A DNA stretch of 64,000 bases from an uncultured Allomuricauda sp. (GTDB taxonomy: Bacteria; Bacteroidota; Bacteroidia; Flavobacteriales; Flavobacteriaceae), in NCBI RefSeq assembly GCF_947495325.1, contig NZ_CANLYK010000003.1:124001-188000 (forward strand), written 5' to 3'. Numbering within the stretch: position 1 is the stretch's first letter; every line of letters starts with the position of its first letter. The notes beneath the pieces are model-generated. The model saw only the letters and a program-made list of their open reading frames with translations, was not told where the DNA came from and searched no databases. Positions 36,070-45,171 of this stretch are shown here, piece after piece. Position numbers and translations under genes: made by a program.

Positions 36070-37635
36070 CTATTTTTTAAGGATTTTGTAAAGCAACCTT
36101 TCTTGATTAGTAATGCTTACCAGTTTTAGATAATAAAGTCCGTTGGCTAAATTTTGAAAAGATATGGAGTTCTCTATCTTACCTTGTTTGACCAGAGATC
36201 CTAGAACATCGAACAACTGATAATAGTACTGACCTTCTTCTGGTAATTGAGCAAAGTATACTGTTTCTGAAAATGGGTTCGGGTATGGAAATATTTCAGC
36301 AACTTCCTCAACCCCTTCTTCTCTTTCTATACCTCCTTCTACATCTTCTTCCTCTGCACCCTCTTCTCCTTCTTCTTCCATATCTTCTTCTACATCTTCT
36401 TCCTCCGCACCCTCTTCTTCTTCTTCTTCCATATCTTCTTCTCCTCCTTCTTCTTCCTCCACATCCTCTTCTCCTTCATCATTTAAAAGGTTTGAGGTAC
36501 TTCCCCATATATCGCTCACAACAATTTCATCAACTGAGCTAAATTCCTCAAAGGTCAAGGTCAATTCATAATCTTCATTTCCATTACTGGTATAAAATCC
36601 AGGGTCTATAGCTATTTCGTCATATGGATTTCCATCTATGTTTTCAGGATCAATTCCTTGCCTTAGGTTTATATCCAATGATTTACGTTCTGAACCTTTT
36701 ACTATTTCTATACGGTTAAAATCCAATTCAGGTCTATTGGAAATTATCTTCACAACAAGTGGATTTTCTTGAAGTACATCAAACCGTAGAGAATTGGTAT
36801 TAAACTTTTGATAATCAAGAAATAAAAGTGGATTGACATGCGGGTCAACTATTCCGTCAAAAGGATTTGAGGTTGAACAACTTCCTTTTCGCTGAGACTC
36901 TCTGGAACATAATACGCCAACCCGAATTTCAAAATGATTGTGGTCAAAGTTCGTATCCCCTGTCTGGCCTACTGTTCCAATTAAGTCTCCCTTTTTGACC
37001 GTTGTTCCTTTTTGTATTCCATTTGCAATACTGGTTAAATGCAATGAAACAGAAAAATAGTTCTTTATGAACTTTCCATGGAAAAAGAATGGGGTCTCCA
37101 TTGTATGTTGGACCACCACCACAGTAGAACTAAAGGTGTTATTCGGGTCATTTTCAACATAGGCAGCATAGACAACTCCGTCTGCAATACTCATAATAGG
37201 GTCGCCCGAGTTTCCAGGAATATCGATTCCTCTGTGAAAGTCATATCGAGAATCGGATTGTTTCCATCTTGGACCAAATGGGGATGACACAGTAGATATT
37301 TCACCATTGGGCCAAATAGTATCATCATATTTGACCACAAGACCATTTTTGGAGACAAAAAACGTATCCTTTTTACATACCGAAGACATACCATTTACGG
37401 ATAGACATATGGCATAAACTCCTTCAGCCGTATATGTGTGAATAGGGTTTTGGTCTTCGGAAATAGTACCATCTCCAAAATCCCATACATAAGAATGTTC
37501 TGCATTGTTATTCTCATAAATCGAAGCATCCAAAAACTGCACGGTCATGCCATCCATTCCAACTGCAGTAAAATCAACATCTGTTGCAAAAGCACAATGA
37601 AAAAAAAGAAATATAGGAATACATTTTATGTTCAT
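36070..37635 (-). CDS. PKD / M23 peptidase / T9SS-sorted protein
   Basis: 521 residues, ATG start. Order: signal peptide (1-18), PKD domain (about 20-95, WDFGDGTISEDQNPIHTYT), M23 (LytM) peptidase (about 110-260) with H134 and D138 in HRGIDIP, H199 in SLHLTS and H232/H234 in HNHFEIR, a Glu-rich low-complexity stretch (about 385-455), and a C-terminal T9SS type A sorting domain (IFPYPNPFSETVYF...LYKILKK). It should cleave peptidoglycan or protein cross-bridges (Gly-rich substrates) outside the cell after export by T9SS. The acidic stretch is a tandem repeat and may act as a spacer or bind metal ions. Confidence 0.93.
   Translation of the reverse strand: MNIKCIPIFLFFHCAFATDVDFTAVGMDGMTVQFLDASIYENNNAEHSYVWDFGDGTISEDQNPIHTYTAEGVYAICLSVNGMSSVCKKDTFFVSKNGLVVKYDDTIWPNGEISTVSSPFGPRWKQSDSRYDFHRGIDIPGNSGDPIMSIADGVVYAAYVENDPNNTFSSTVVVVQHTMETPFFFHGKFIKNYFSVSLHLTSIANGIQKGTTVKKGDLIGTVGQTGDTNFDHNHFEIRVGVLCSRESQRKGSCSTSNPFDGIVDPHVNPLLFLDYQKFNTNSLRFDVLQENPLVVKIISNRPELDFNRIEIVKGSERKSLDINLRQGIDPENIDGNPYDEIAIDPGFYTSNGNEDYELTLTFEEFSSVDEIVVSDIWGSTSNLLNDEGEEDVEEEEGGEEDMEEEEEEGAEEEDVEEDMEEEGEEGAEEEDVEGGIEREEGVEEVAEIFPYPNPFSETVYFAQLPEEGQYYYQLFDVLGSLVKQGKIENSISFQNLANGLYYLKLVSITNQERLLYKILKK
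36341..36442. repeat. 51-bp tandem repeat inside the M23/T9SS gene
   Basis: Two near-identical 51-bp units (starting 36341 and 36392) plus shortened, diverged copies on both sides encode a 17-residue acidic repeat (EEGAEEEDVEEDMEEE-like). Only a few bases differ between the units. Such repeats can change copy number by slippage while keeping the frame. Confidence 0.85.
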
Positions 37636-37886
37636 TGGTGAATGACTTGATGGTTTTTGTTTGATAGAACACTATCAAATAAAATTTTAAGCCATATTTA
37701 AGATGAAAAGTAGAACATAGTTGCTTTTAATTCATGTATGGGTGTTTTTAGTTTACAAATCGTTGTTGGGCTACATTGTATTTAATACCAATTACCGAAA
37801 TACCTTTTGGCATTGGAAATAAAATCTTACAAATACTTATTTCAACCAACTCAGTCCCTTAAAATAATTTCATTGATCCATGAAAA
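37636..37886. other. Intergenic region between two leftward genes
   Basis: About 250 bp upstream of the M23 gene and downstream of the terminator at 37887. AT-rich. It should hold the M23 promoter, but no clear TAnnTTTG stands out. No gene seen. Confidence 0.5.
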
Positions 37887-37922
37887 AGAGCGTAAGCTAA
37901 AACCATGTTTTGCTTACGCTCT
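37875..37922 (-). terminator. Rho-independent terminator of the sigma/OMP operon
   Basis: AGAGCGTAAGC (37887-37897) pairs with GCTTACGCTCT (37912-37922), extended by AAAAC/GTTTT inside. On the minus strand it is followed by TTTTTCATGG. It lies 23 bp beyond the stop of the membrane-protein gene. Confidence 0.85.
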
Positions 37923-37945
37923 GACTAATAAATAAAATTGGTCGG

Positions 37946-39016
37946 CTATAAATCGAATCGAAGGCCCAAGGAAATATTATTTTGTTCTACCACAGCATCT
38001 TTAAATATGGGATTTAAATCATATTTGGCATAGAGCTGCATACCATCAAAACCTACATAAGCACTTAGTCCATAAATTAAATCGCTAGTGTTGTAATCCC
38101 TTTTAAATTTATCTTTTACTTTTTCTCCATCCCTGGTATACTTTAATTTTTGCCTTGTACCCAAATTAAATCCACCATAGCCCCCTATCCCAATTCTTAG
38201 TTGATTTTGAATAGAGTAGCGAATACTTTTCTCTGTTTCTTTAAATTTTGAGGGCCCAAACTCCAAATGCACCGGAAAGACAAGATTGTCCATACGAAGT
38301 TTGGATTTATCCAACTCGAACTCGAATTCTTCCAATACTGTCTGATCACCGTTTTGAACAAAAATCTGGTTGTTATCCGGTTTTAAACCATTAAATTGAA
38401 ATGAAAAACCGTAATGAAACCGTAACCAATTGGATTTTTCAAAAACCCGTGTTCTCCATTGCCACCCCATTTCAAAAAATCGACTTCCTCCAATCTTATA
38501 GGGCGAATCATCCAAAGATTGTCCTTCTATCAAAGCATTATTTAATCCAATGGCAAAAACAAAATCTGAATAGGTGCGCCTATCATACTTAATATCTCTT
38601 TTCCACCTTTTGGAGCTAGAAAAAAATACGGGCTCCCCGTCTATGTTTATTGAAAACCCCACGCGATCTCCATAAATGGAATCCATTCCAATTTCAACAA
38701 GTGTATTACCTTCATTTCGTTCCAAAAGTGAAATTTGGTTATTCACAATGGTAATTCGGTTTTCAATGTTCAACGCCCGTTTTTTTGCGGCAGCTTCTTT
38801 TAATGTTTTGACCTCTTCACTTGTAATATCACCATCTTTATATCGTTTGTTAATTTCCTCTACTTCAAACTTGAGTGCTTCTTTTTCTTGTTCTGTTATT
38901 TTTTCTTTCCGATATTTTAATGCTTCTATTTTTTTCTCATATTTCTCCTGACCAACAACATGATTGGAAAGTAGAAATAAAAAAAATGCCGCTAAATACA
39001 ATGTAATTGTTCTCAT
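37946..39016 (-). CDS. Outer-membrane beta-barrel protein with N-terminal coiled coil
   Basis: 356 residues, ATG start. Signal peptide ending VVGQ, a charged helical segment (about 25-95, KITEQEKEALKFEVEEI and KTLKEAAAKKRALNIEN), then alternating beta strands of an outer-membrane barrel ending ISLGLRFDL (terminal aromatic pattern). No known domain name. It follows an ECF sigma and its anti-sigma on the same strand and is a likely member of their regulon. Confidence 0.8.
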   Translation of the reverse strand: MRTITLYLAAFFLFLLSNHVVGQEKYEKKIEALKYRKEKITEQEKEALKFEVEEINKRYKDGDITSEEVKTLKEAAAKKRALNIENRITIVNNQISLLERNEGNTLVEIGMDSIYGDRVGFSINIDGEPVFFSSSKRWKRDIKYDRRTYSDFVFAIGLNNALIEGQSLDDSPYKIGGSRFFEMGWQWRTRVFEKSNWLRFHYGFSFQFNGLKPDNNQIFVQNGDQTVLEEFEFELDKSKLRMDNLVFPVHLEFGPSKFKETEKSIRYSIQNQLRIGIGGYGGFNLGTRQKLKYTRDGEKVKDKFKRDYNTSDLIYGLSAYVGFDGMQLYAKYDLNPIFKDAVVEQNNISLGLRFDL

Positions 39017-39110
39017 TTTGCTTTTTGATTTTTATCACTTTTCACCCCTTACCTCTCATACTAATTGAGAGGCACAAGGGATTAAAAAGCTTTTTTGATT
39101 GATGAATATT

Positions 39111-39827
39111 CTAATTGTTTCGATTGGCTACCGCGAAGTAGCCATCTTTAAGGGCATCAAAAATTTGATCCCTAAATGAGCCGTCCAACTCATCCTCAAC
39201 TTCCGTCAGCAATGCCATGGCATCCACAGGGCCTTCCTTTGCAAATAATTGTTCCGATAGAATTTGTCTTTGCGCAGCTCGTAAAAGAGAATCTATTTCC
39301 ACATCCGTCACCTCAGATTTTTGGGCTTCCAAAAGTTCAACCTGGGTTACAATTTCATTTACTTTTTGTGCTATTAAATTGTCTGGCTCTTCAAGAAAAC
39401 CGTCCTGCAAAGACTGTTTTGTTGTTTCCTCAACTACTTCAATTTGAACAGGTAAAACATCTGACTTTATAATTTCGAGATTTTCTTCGATACTCAACTT
39501 CGCATCAGTTTTGGTACTGACCAGCTTTTCCGGCCCAACATTTTGAGAGTTAAAATCATCTACCTTCTGCTGAGTTTCCATCCCTTGTGATTTTTTCTCT
39601 TCCACAACTTGAATGGTTGTATTATTAGGCTGCTCAGACATAAAAAACACCACTGAAAACAGAAGAATACCAATTAAACTTGCCGCAATCGCATAAACAT
39701 ACCACCCTTTTTGTTTTGGTTTTTCATCTACCGCCACTTGTGATGCAATCTTATCCCACGCCTTTGGAGAGGGTATAATTTTACGCTCTTCCAACCTTTC
39801 TTTAATATGTTTTTCCAATTTTTCCAT
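39111..39827 (-). CDS. Membrane-anchored anti-sigma-factor-like protein
   Basis: 238 residues, ATG start. Cytoplasmic N-terminus (LEKHIKERLEERKIIPSPKAW), one membrane helix (about 43-65, YAIAASLIGILLFSVVFFM), and a long acidic periplasmic part. The order after a sigma gene and the IIPSPKAWDKI type of N-terminus fit a Bacteroidota anti-sigma protein. No zinc-binding HxxxCxxC motif. It starts 11 bp after the sigma stop. Confidence 0.78.
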   Translation of the reverse strand: MEKLEKHIKERLEERKIIPSPKAWDKIASQVAVDEKPKQKGWYVYAIAASLIGILLFSVVFFMSEQPNNTTIQVVEEKKSQGMETQQKVDDFNSQNVGPEKLVSTKTDAKLSIEENLEIIKSDVLPVQIEVVEETTKQSLQDGFLEEPDNLIAQKVNEIVTQVELLEAQKSEVTDVEIDSLLRAAQRQILSEQLFAKEGPVDAMALLTEVEDELDGSFRDQIFDALKDGYFAVANRNN

Positions 39828-39838
39828 ATCAATTTTCT

Positions 39839-40408
39839 TTAATCCCGAGATTTAACTCTAGGTGACATTCCTTTCAGGGTCAAATTTTCTTGGAGCATTT
39901 TTCTTGCCTTGAACAATTGTGATTTTGAGGTTCCTTCTGAAATTTTGAGCATTTTGGAAATCTCATTATGCTTATAACCTTCAATGGCATACAGTAAAAA
40001 AACCATTTTATATCCTTCGGGAAGCTTATCTATCAATTGTTGTACATACTCCACATCCAACAAAGTGGTTTTGATATCTTCTTCTTTTACCTTTAATTCA
40101 CACAGTTCATCATCATATACAACAAATTGTTTTTTGCGTAGATACGAAATACTTTCATGCACCATAATTTTTCTAATCCACCCTTCAAAACTCCCCTTGT
40201 GCTGAAACGATTTCAAATTTTGAAAAACCTTTACGAAACCATTTACCATTACATCTTCCGCAAACTGAAGGTCTTTAATATATTGTCTACAAACGCTTAA
40301 CATTTTGGGCGCAAATTTTTCGTACAACAATTTTTGCGCTTGCTGATCTCCAGCTATTGCTTTTTTAATTAAAAGCTTCTCATTGGTATACAAAGAGATA
40401 ATCTTCAA
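39839..40408 (-). CDS. ECF-type RNA polymerase sigma factor
   Basis: 189 residues from TTG 40408; TTG 40393 is an alternative. The frame closes at a stop 24 bp upstream with no ATG or GTG. Region 2 binds the -10 element (MLSVCRQYIKDLQFAEDVMVNGFVKVFQN in parts) and region 4 carries the helix-turn-helix (YKHNEISKMLKISEGTSKSQLFKAR in parts). Works with the anti-sigma protein encoded next and probably controls the outer-membrane protein after it. Confidence 0.9.
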   Translation of the reverse strand: MKIISLYTNEKLLIKKAIAGDQQAQKLLYEKFAPKMLSVCRQYIKDLQFAEDVMVNGFVKVFQNLKSFQHKGSFEGWIRKIMVHESISYLRKKQFVVYDDELCELKVKEEDIKTTLLDVEYVQQLIDKLPEGYKMVFLLYAIEGYKHNEISKMLKISEGTSKSQLFKARKMLQENLTLKGMSPRVKSRD

Positions 40409-40539
40409 AAGTGGTTCTCGGTTTACTTGTTATAAAGATAGACGCGGTAATTATCAAAAAGGTTGTCTGTTGAAAAGATTTTTTTCTTCCAAAACTTTTA
40501 ACCAGCATTGGAATAAGGGAAGAATGGTGTCTTAATCCA

Positions 40540-41517
40540 TTATTTTTTACGATCAACCACATAGTTGACCATAAGCGAAAGGGCACTTTTATACTCTGAA
40601 TCCGGATAGTTGTCTAAAAGCCCTAGAGCCTCATCTTTAAAGGAAAGCATTTTGGCAACGGCGTACTCTAGCCCACCTTTTTCTTTAACGTAGGCAATAA
40701 CCTCCTTTACCCTTTTTTTGTCCTTATTATGATTTTTAATTGAATTGATCAACCAGCGCTTTTTTTCCTTGTCACTTTGGTTTAAAGCATAAATCAACGG
40801 AAGGGTCATTTTTTGCTCTTTGATATCGATACCCGTAGGTTTTCCAATTTTTTCTGACCCATAATCGAAAAGGTCATCTTTAATTTGAAAGGCCATTCCA
40901 CAAAGTTCCCCAAATTTTCTAAAGGTCTCCACTTCTTCGGAATCTGGTTTTACGGAACAAGCTCCCATGCTACAACAAGCTGCAATCAAAGTAGCGGTTT
41001 TTTGTCGGATAATATCATAGTAAACATCTTCGGTAATGTCTAAAAGGCGTGCTTTTTCAATTTGAAGCAATTCTCCTTCACTCATGTCCCGTACCGCGTT
41101 GGAAATGATATGCAACAAATCGTAATCTTTATTTTCCAAAGCCACCAAAACCCCTTTTGAAAAAAGAAAATCGCCAACCAGAACGGCTATTTTATTCTTC
41201 CAGAGTGCATTTATTGAGAAAAAGCCCCTTCGTTTATGACTATCGTCAACCACATCATCATGGACCAAGCTGGCCGTATGGATTAATTCAATTATGGAAG
41301 CTCCACAGTATGTCCTGTCATTTACAACGCCCTTATTAATCAATTTGGCAGTAAGAAAAACGAACATGGGGCGCATCTGTTTGCCCTTTCTATTGATGAT
41401 GTAATATGTAATTCTGTTAAAAAGCGCCACTTTGGAAGACATGGACGTCAGGAACTTTTCTTCAAAAAGTTCCATTTCGTGCTCAATGGGCTCTCTAATT
41501 TGCGAAACTACCTTCAA
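40540..41517 (-). CDS. Polyprenyl diphosphate synthase
   Basis: 325 residues, start TTG 41517 (an in-frame stop lies 9 bp upstream). Trans-prenyltransferase, all-alpha isoprenoid synthase fold. First Asp-rich motif DDVVDD in LVHDDVVDDSHKRRG, second in FQIKDDLFDYG; GKQMRPMFVFL precedes. Makes the long isoprenoid chain of the quinone side chain (IspB-like), most likely menaquinone here. Chain length is not readable from these motifs alone. Confidence 0.92.
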   Translation of the reverse strand: MKVVSQIREPIEHEMELFEEKFLTSMSSKVALFNRITYYIINRKGKQMRPMFVFLTAKLINKGVVNDRTYCGASIIELIHTASLVHDDVVDDSHKRRGFFSINALWKNKIAVLVGDFLFSKGVLVALENKDYDLLHIISNAVRDMSEGELLQIEKARLLDITEDVYYDIIRQKTATLIAACCSMGACSVKPDSEEVETFRKFGELCGMAFQIKDDLFDYGSEKIGKPTGIDIKEQKMTLPLIYALNQSDKEKKRWLINSIKNHNKDKKRVKEVIAYVKEKGGLEYAVAKMLSFKDEALGLLDNYPDSEYKSALSLMVNYVVDRKK

Positions 41518-41615
41518 TGAAAATCAGCCTTTACTTAATTTGGTTTTGAAGGTTAAAAGTAGGGAAAAATACGGGGTTTGTTTCTTGATTTCGACTAAGT
41601 ATGTCAAAATATCCA

Positions 41616-42659
41616 TTAAGCATCCTTATTGGCCAATTGTCCACATGCAGCATCTATGTCTTTTCCTCTGGAACGCCTCACGGTGACCGTTATTCCGTTT
41701 TTTTCCAAGATATTTTTATACATGTCAACTGCTGTATGGGATGCCTGTTGAAATTCACCATCATCAATGGGATTATACTCTATTATATTAACTTTTGAGG
41801 GAGCAAACTTGCAAAACTTGACCAATGCATCAACTGCTTCCCGAGTGTCATTTATTCCCTCCCATACCACATATTCATAGGTAATCCTGTTTTTGGTCTT
41901 GCTGTACCAATATTCCAATGCCTCCCTTAAATCTTTTAACGGGAATGTAGCATTAAATGGCATTATGGATGTTCTTACCTCATCAATAGCTGAATGTAGT
42001 GAAACTGCCAATCCAAATTTCACCTCTTCATCAGCCATCTTTCTGATCATTTTAGGGACTCCAGATGTAGAAACCACGATTCTCTTGGGAGACATTCCCA
42101 ATCCTTCCGGTGACGTAATCTTATCAATCGCTTTTAGCACATTGTTGTAGTTCATTAAAGGCTCTCCCATCCCCATAAAAACAATATTGCTCAGAGGTCT
42201 ATCAAAATACAATCGACTTTCATTGTCAATTGCGACCACTTGATCATAAATTTCATCCGGATTTAAATTCCGCATTCGTTTTAACCTTGAAGTGGCACAA
42301 AATTTACAATCCAAACTACACCCAACTTGACTAGAGACACAGGCCGTGGTCCTTGATGCAGTAGGAATCAAAACAGATTCAACTACCAATCCATCATGAA
42401 GTCTTACCGCATTTTTAATGGTACCGTCGCTACTGCGCTGCATTTGGTCCACCTTAATGTGGTTGATTACAAAGTTATCCTCCAACATGTTTCGGGTTTC
42501 TTTGGAAAGATTGGTCATAACATCAAAAGAATATGCGGATTTCTGCCACAACCATTCATACACCTGATTCCCTCTAAAGGCCTTATCCTTCTGCTCTACA
42601 AAAAAGTTGCGCAGCTGCTCTTTGGTAAGTGCTCTTATGTCCTTTTTTTTGATTTCCAC
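41616..42659 (-). CDS. rlmN: Dual-specificity RNA methyltransferase RlmN
   Basis: 347 residues, start GTG 42659. Radical-SAM enzyme that methylates C2 of A2503 in 23S rRNA and A37 in some tRNAs. The cluster motif CSLDCKFC (C-x3-C-x2-C) is present, with GMGEPLMNY, and the C-terminal catalytic Cys in DIDAACGQLA. N-terminal RNA-binding region FFVEQKDKAFRGNQVYEWL. Full length. Confidence 0.97.
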   Translation of the reverse strand: MEIKKKDIRALTKEQLRNFFVEQKDKAFRGNQVYEWLWQKSAYSFDVMTNLSKETRNMLEDNFVINHIKVDQMQRSSDGTIKNAVRLHDGLVVESVLIPTASRTTACVSSQVGCSLDCKFCATSRLKRMRNLNPDEIYDQVVAIDNESRLYFDRPLSNIVFMGMGEPLMNYNNVLKAIDKITSPEGLGMSPKRIVVSTSGVPKMIRKMADEEVKFGLAVSLHSAIDEVRTSIMPFNATFPLKDLREALEYWYSKTKNRITYEYVVWEGINDTREAVDALVKFCKFAPSKVNIIEYNPIDDGEFQQASHTAVDMYKNILEKNGITVTVRRSRGKDIDAACGQLANKDA

Positions 42660-42670
42660 AAGCTAAAGAT

Positions 42671-42715
42671 AGTCAAGAAAAAATCCCGCTGATTTAATTT
42701 ATTAATCAGCGGGAT
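42671..42715 (-). terminator. Rho-independent terminator after queA
   Basis: ATCCCGCTGATT (42683-42694) pairs with AATCAGCGGGAT (42704-42715), 12 bp, loop 9 nt. On the minus strand it is followed by TTTTTCTTG. It ends the queA transcript 26 bp after the queA stop, ahead of rlmN. Confidence 0.88.
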
Positions 42716-42740
42716 CTAATATTGTTTAAATATTTATGTT

Positions 42741-43790
42741 TTAAATAATCAACATAGCATCTCCGTAAGAGTAAAAACGATAACCCTCCAAAATAGCTTG
42801 CTTGTAAGCTTTTTTCATCAAATCATGTCCCATAAATGCCGATACCATCATCAAAAGGGTAGATTTTGGTAAATGAAAATTTGTTATCATGCAATTAGCA
42901 ATGCTAAAATCATAGGGAGGGAAAACAAATTTGTTTGTCCATCCTTCAAACGTATTCAGCGTATGTCCAGATGACACTGCACTTTCAAGTCCTCTCATCA
43001 CAGTTGTTCCCACTGCGCAGATTTTCTTTTTTTCCTTTTGGGCATTGTTTACAATCTCAGTAGCTTTTTCATCAATCACCAGTTCTTCGCTATCCATTTT
43101 GTGTTTGGACAAATCCTCAACTTCAACTGGATTAAAAGTACCTAAACCAACATGTAGTGTTACCTCTGCAAAATCGACACCTTTTATTTCCAATCGCTTC
43201 AATAAGTGCTTCGAAAAATGTAAACCAGCCGTTGGAGCTGCCACGGCACCTTCGTACTTGGCGTATATGGTTTGATACCGTTCTTCATCTTCCGGTTCTA
43301 CGCCTCGCTTAATATATTTTGGCAATGGTGTTTCGCCCAATTCCCGTAGTTTCCTTCTAAAATCAATATAGGAACCATCATATAGAAAGCGTAATGTTCT
43401 ACCTCTAGAGGTTGTATTATCTATAACTTCAGCAACCACACTCTCATCATCACCAAAATAAAGCTTGTTCCCTATCCTGATTTTTCTCGCTGGATCCACC
43501 AATACATCCCAAAGACGTTGTTCTTGGTTTAGTTCGCGTAGCAGAAAGACTTCAATTCTAGCACCAGTCTTTTCTTTATTCCCAAAGAGTCTCGCTGGAA
43601 AAACCTTGGTATTGTTCAAGACCATTACGTCTCCTTCATCAAAATAATTAATTAAGTCCTTGAACATTTTATGTTCAATTTTTCCAGTTTCCTTGTGAAT
43701 TACCATTAGTTTGGATTCATCCCGATTTTCCGCTGGATATTCCGCCAATAATTCAGTGGGCAATTCAAAATTGAAGTTTGATAATTTCAT
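42741..43790 (-). CDS. queA: S-adenosylmethionine:tRNA ribosyltransferase-isomerase
   Basis: 349 residues, ATG start. Transfers ribose from SAM to preQ1 at tRNA position 34 to give epoxyqueuosine. Family motifs: [23 protein letters not shown] at the start (in parts), [37 protein letters not shown] and [16 protein letters not shown]. Full length. Own promoter upstream at 43821-43852. Confidence 0.97.
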   Translation of the reverse strand: MKLSNFNFELPTELLAEYPAENRDESKLMVIHKETGKIEHKMFKDLINYFDEGDVMVLNNTKVFPARLFGNKEKTGARIEVFLLRELNQEQRLWDVLVDPARKIRIGNKLYFGDDESVVAEVIDNTTSRGRTLRFLYDGSYIDFRRKLRELGETPLPKYIKRGVEPEDEERYQTIYAKYEGAVAAPTAGLHFSKHLLKRLEIKGVDFAEVTLHVGLGTFNPVEVEDLSKHKMDSEELVIDEKATEIVNNAQKEKKKICAVGTTVMRGLESAVSSGHTLNTFEGWTNKFVFPPYDFSIANCMITNFHLPKSTLLMMVSAFMGHDLMKKAYKQAILEGYRFYSYGDAMLII

Positions 43791-43820
43791 GTGACTTGTT
43801 TAGGTTTTTTTCAAAGATGG

Positions 43821-43853
43821 CAAATATACAATCTTGACATAGGGGATGTCAAG
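43821..43853 (-). promoter_or_regulatory. queA promoter with embedded palindrome
   Basis: On the minus strand TTG (43852-43850), 21 bp, then TATATTTG (43828-43821) match the TTG-N17-23-TAnnTTTG promoter. A perfect palindrome, CTTGACAT (43833-43840) and ATGTCAAG (43846-43853) with 5-bp centre, covers the upstream element and most of the spacer, as an operator would. Its partner protein is not known. Confidence 0.6.
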
Positions 43854-43875
43854 TAATTTGGTGATTAAATGTTAA

Positions 43876-45105
43876 TTAGACTTCCTCAGCAGAAAAACCC
43901 AATGTCCTAAGGTCTTTCCAAAAATCTGGATATGATTTGGAAACTACCCCAGCATCATTGATGAATACATCTGTCTTGATTCCCATAGGACCAAAGGCCA
44001 TCCCCATCCTATGATCATTGTAAGTATCAATTTCGACTCCGGAAATAATTCTATCACATGGCTGCAAGGTCAAACTTTCGGTATCAATATCAACTTTTCC
44101 ACCCAATTTTGATAGTTCTGTTTTTAAGGCGGCTAAACGATCCGTTTCTTTTATAGGTAATGTATGCAATCCGGTAAGATGACAGCCGATACCCAATCCT
44201 AAACAGGTCACGGAAATTGTCTGCGCAATGTCCGGAGCATTGGAAAGGTCATAATTTACGGTTGATAATTTGCACTCTGCTGTTTTGGCAATTATAATTT
44301 CATTATCTGAGAACGAGGTTTCCACCCCAAAATCCTGATAGATTTCTGCAAGAACACTATCGCCTTGCAATGAATTCTTTTTATACGCGGATAATTGGAT
44401 CTCTGTACCCACTTCACATAATGCAGCTATACTAAAGAAATAACTTGCTGAACTCCAATCTGATTCCACGACCAAGGTCAAATCCTCAACCTTGCTTTTT
44501 GGATTAACTTTTATGGTGTTTCCTTTAAAAGAAGCATCCACACCGATTTGTTCTAGCAGTGCCAAGGTCATTTTTATATATGGAACCGAGGTTATTTTTC
44601 CAATAAGTTCCAATTCAAGTCCATTTTCTAAACTTGGGGCAATCAACAAAAGAGCCGAAATGTATTGACTGCTTATGTTGGCCGGCAGCGAGACCTTGTT
44701 TTGTTCTAACTTTTTCCCAGTTATTTTAATTGGTGGATAACCCTCTTTATTCTCATATTTAATTTCTGCCCCTAGCTCACAGAGCGCCTCCACAAGTACT
44801 TTAATGGGGCGTTCTTTCATTCGTTTAGAGCCTGTTAAAACAACTTCTTTTCCTTCTTGTGAGGCAAAATATGCTGTTAAAAAACGCATTGCCGTTCCTG
44901 CGTGATGAATATCCACAACTCCAGTCGATTTTTCCAATCCTTTTTGCATTACCTCTCCGTCATCGGAATTGGAAAGATTCTCAATTTTTATATTTGGAAA
45001 AAGCGCTTGAAGCAATAATGAACGGTTGGTTTCACTCTTAGAACCCGTTATCTGTATTGCCTTGTTTATTTTCTTCCTTTGTGGGTACGAAAGTTGTAGT
45101 TTCAA
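43876..45105 (-). CDS. aroA: 3-phosphoshikimate 1-carboxyvinyltransferase (EPSP synthase)
   Basis: 409 residues, start TTG 45105 (in-frame stop 6 bp upstream, no ATG). Sixth step of the shikimate pathway: shikimate-3-phosphate + PEP to EPSP. ITGSKSETNRSLLLQALF (in parts), HAGTAMRFLTAYFA, LTGSKRMKERPIKVL, and DNDHRMGMAFG-like TYNDHRMGMAF are present. About 20 residues shorter than E. coli AroA (427). It feeds chorismate to the aromatic operon at 48.5-52.4 kb. Confidence 0.95.
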   Translation of the reverse strand: MKLQLSYPQRKKINKAIQITGSKSETNRSLLLQALFPNIKIENLSNSDDGEVMQKGLEKSTGVVDIHHAGTAMRFLTAYFASQEGKEVVLTGSKRMKERPIKVLVEALCELGAEIKYENKEGYPPIKITGKKLEQNKVSLPANISSQYISALLLIAPSLENGLELELIGKITSVPYIKMTLALLEQIGVDASFKGNTIKVNPKSKVEDLTLVVESDWSSASYFFSIAALCEVGTEIQLSAYKKNSLQGDSVLAEIYQDFGVETSFSDNEIIIAKTAECKLSTVNYDLSNAPDIAQTISVTCLGLGIGCHLTGLHTLPIKETDRLAALKTELSKLGGKVDIDTESLTLQPCDRIISGVEIDTYNDHRMGMAFGPMGIKTDVFINDAGVVSKSYPDFWKDLRTLGFSAEEV

Positions 45106-45128
45106 ATGTTAGATTCTTTTGTTGATTT

Positions 45129-45171
45129 GAACAAAAAATAAAAGCTCAAATATAACCTTATTTGAGCTTTT
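45129..45171 (-). terminator. Rho-independent terminator overlapping a coding end
   Basis: AAAAGCTCAAATA pairs with TATTTGAGCTTTT (45140-45152 with 45159-45171). On the minus strand the first arm contains the last four codons and the stop of the MazG-like gene (TAA 45160-45158), and TATTTTTTGTTC follows. It ends the rsgA-dtd-mazG unit just before aroA. Confidence 0.8.

Noticed and set aside
36341..36442. Regular repeat considered as a CRISPR array
   Set aside because: The 51-bp units are contiguous without spacers, lie within an open frame and encode an acidic repeat.
36273..36542. 89-codon Leu/Pro/His-rich plus-strand frame
   Set aside because: It is the antisense of the acidic tandem repeat in the M23 gene.
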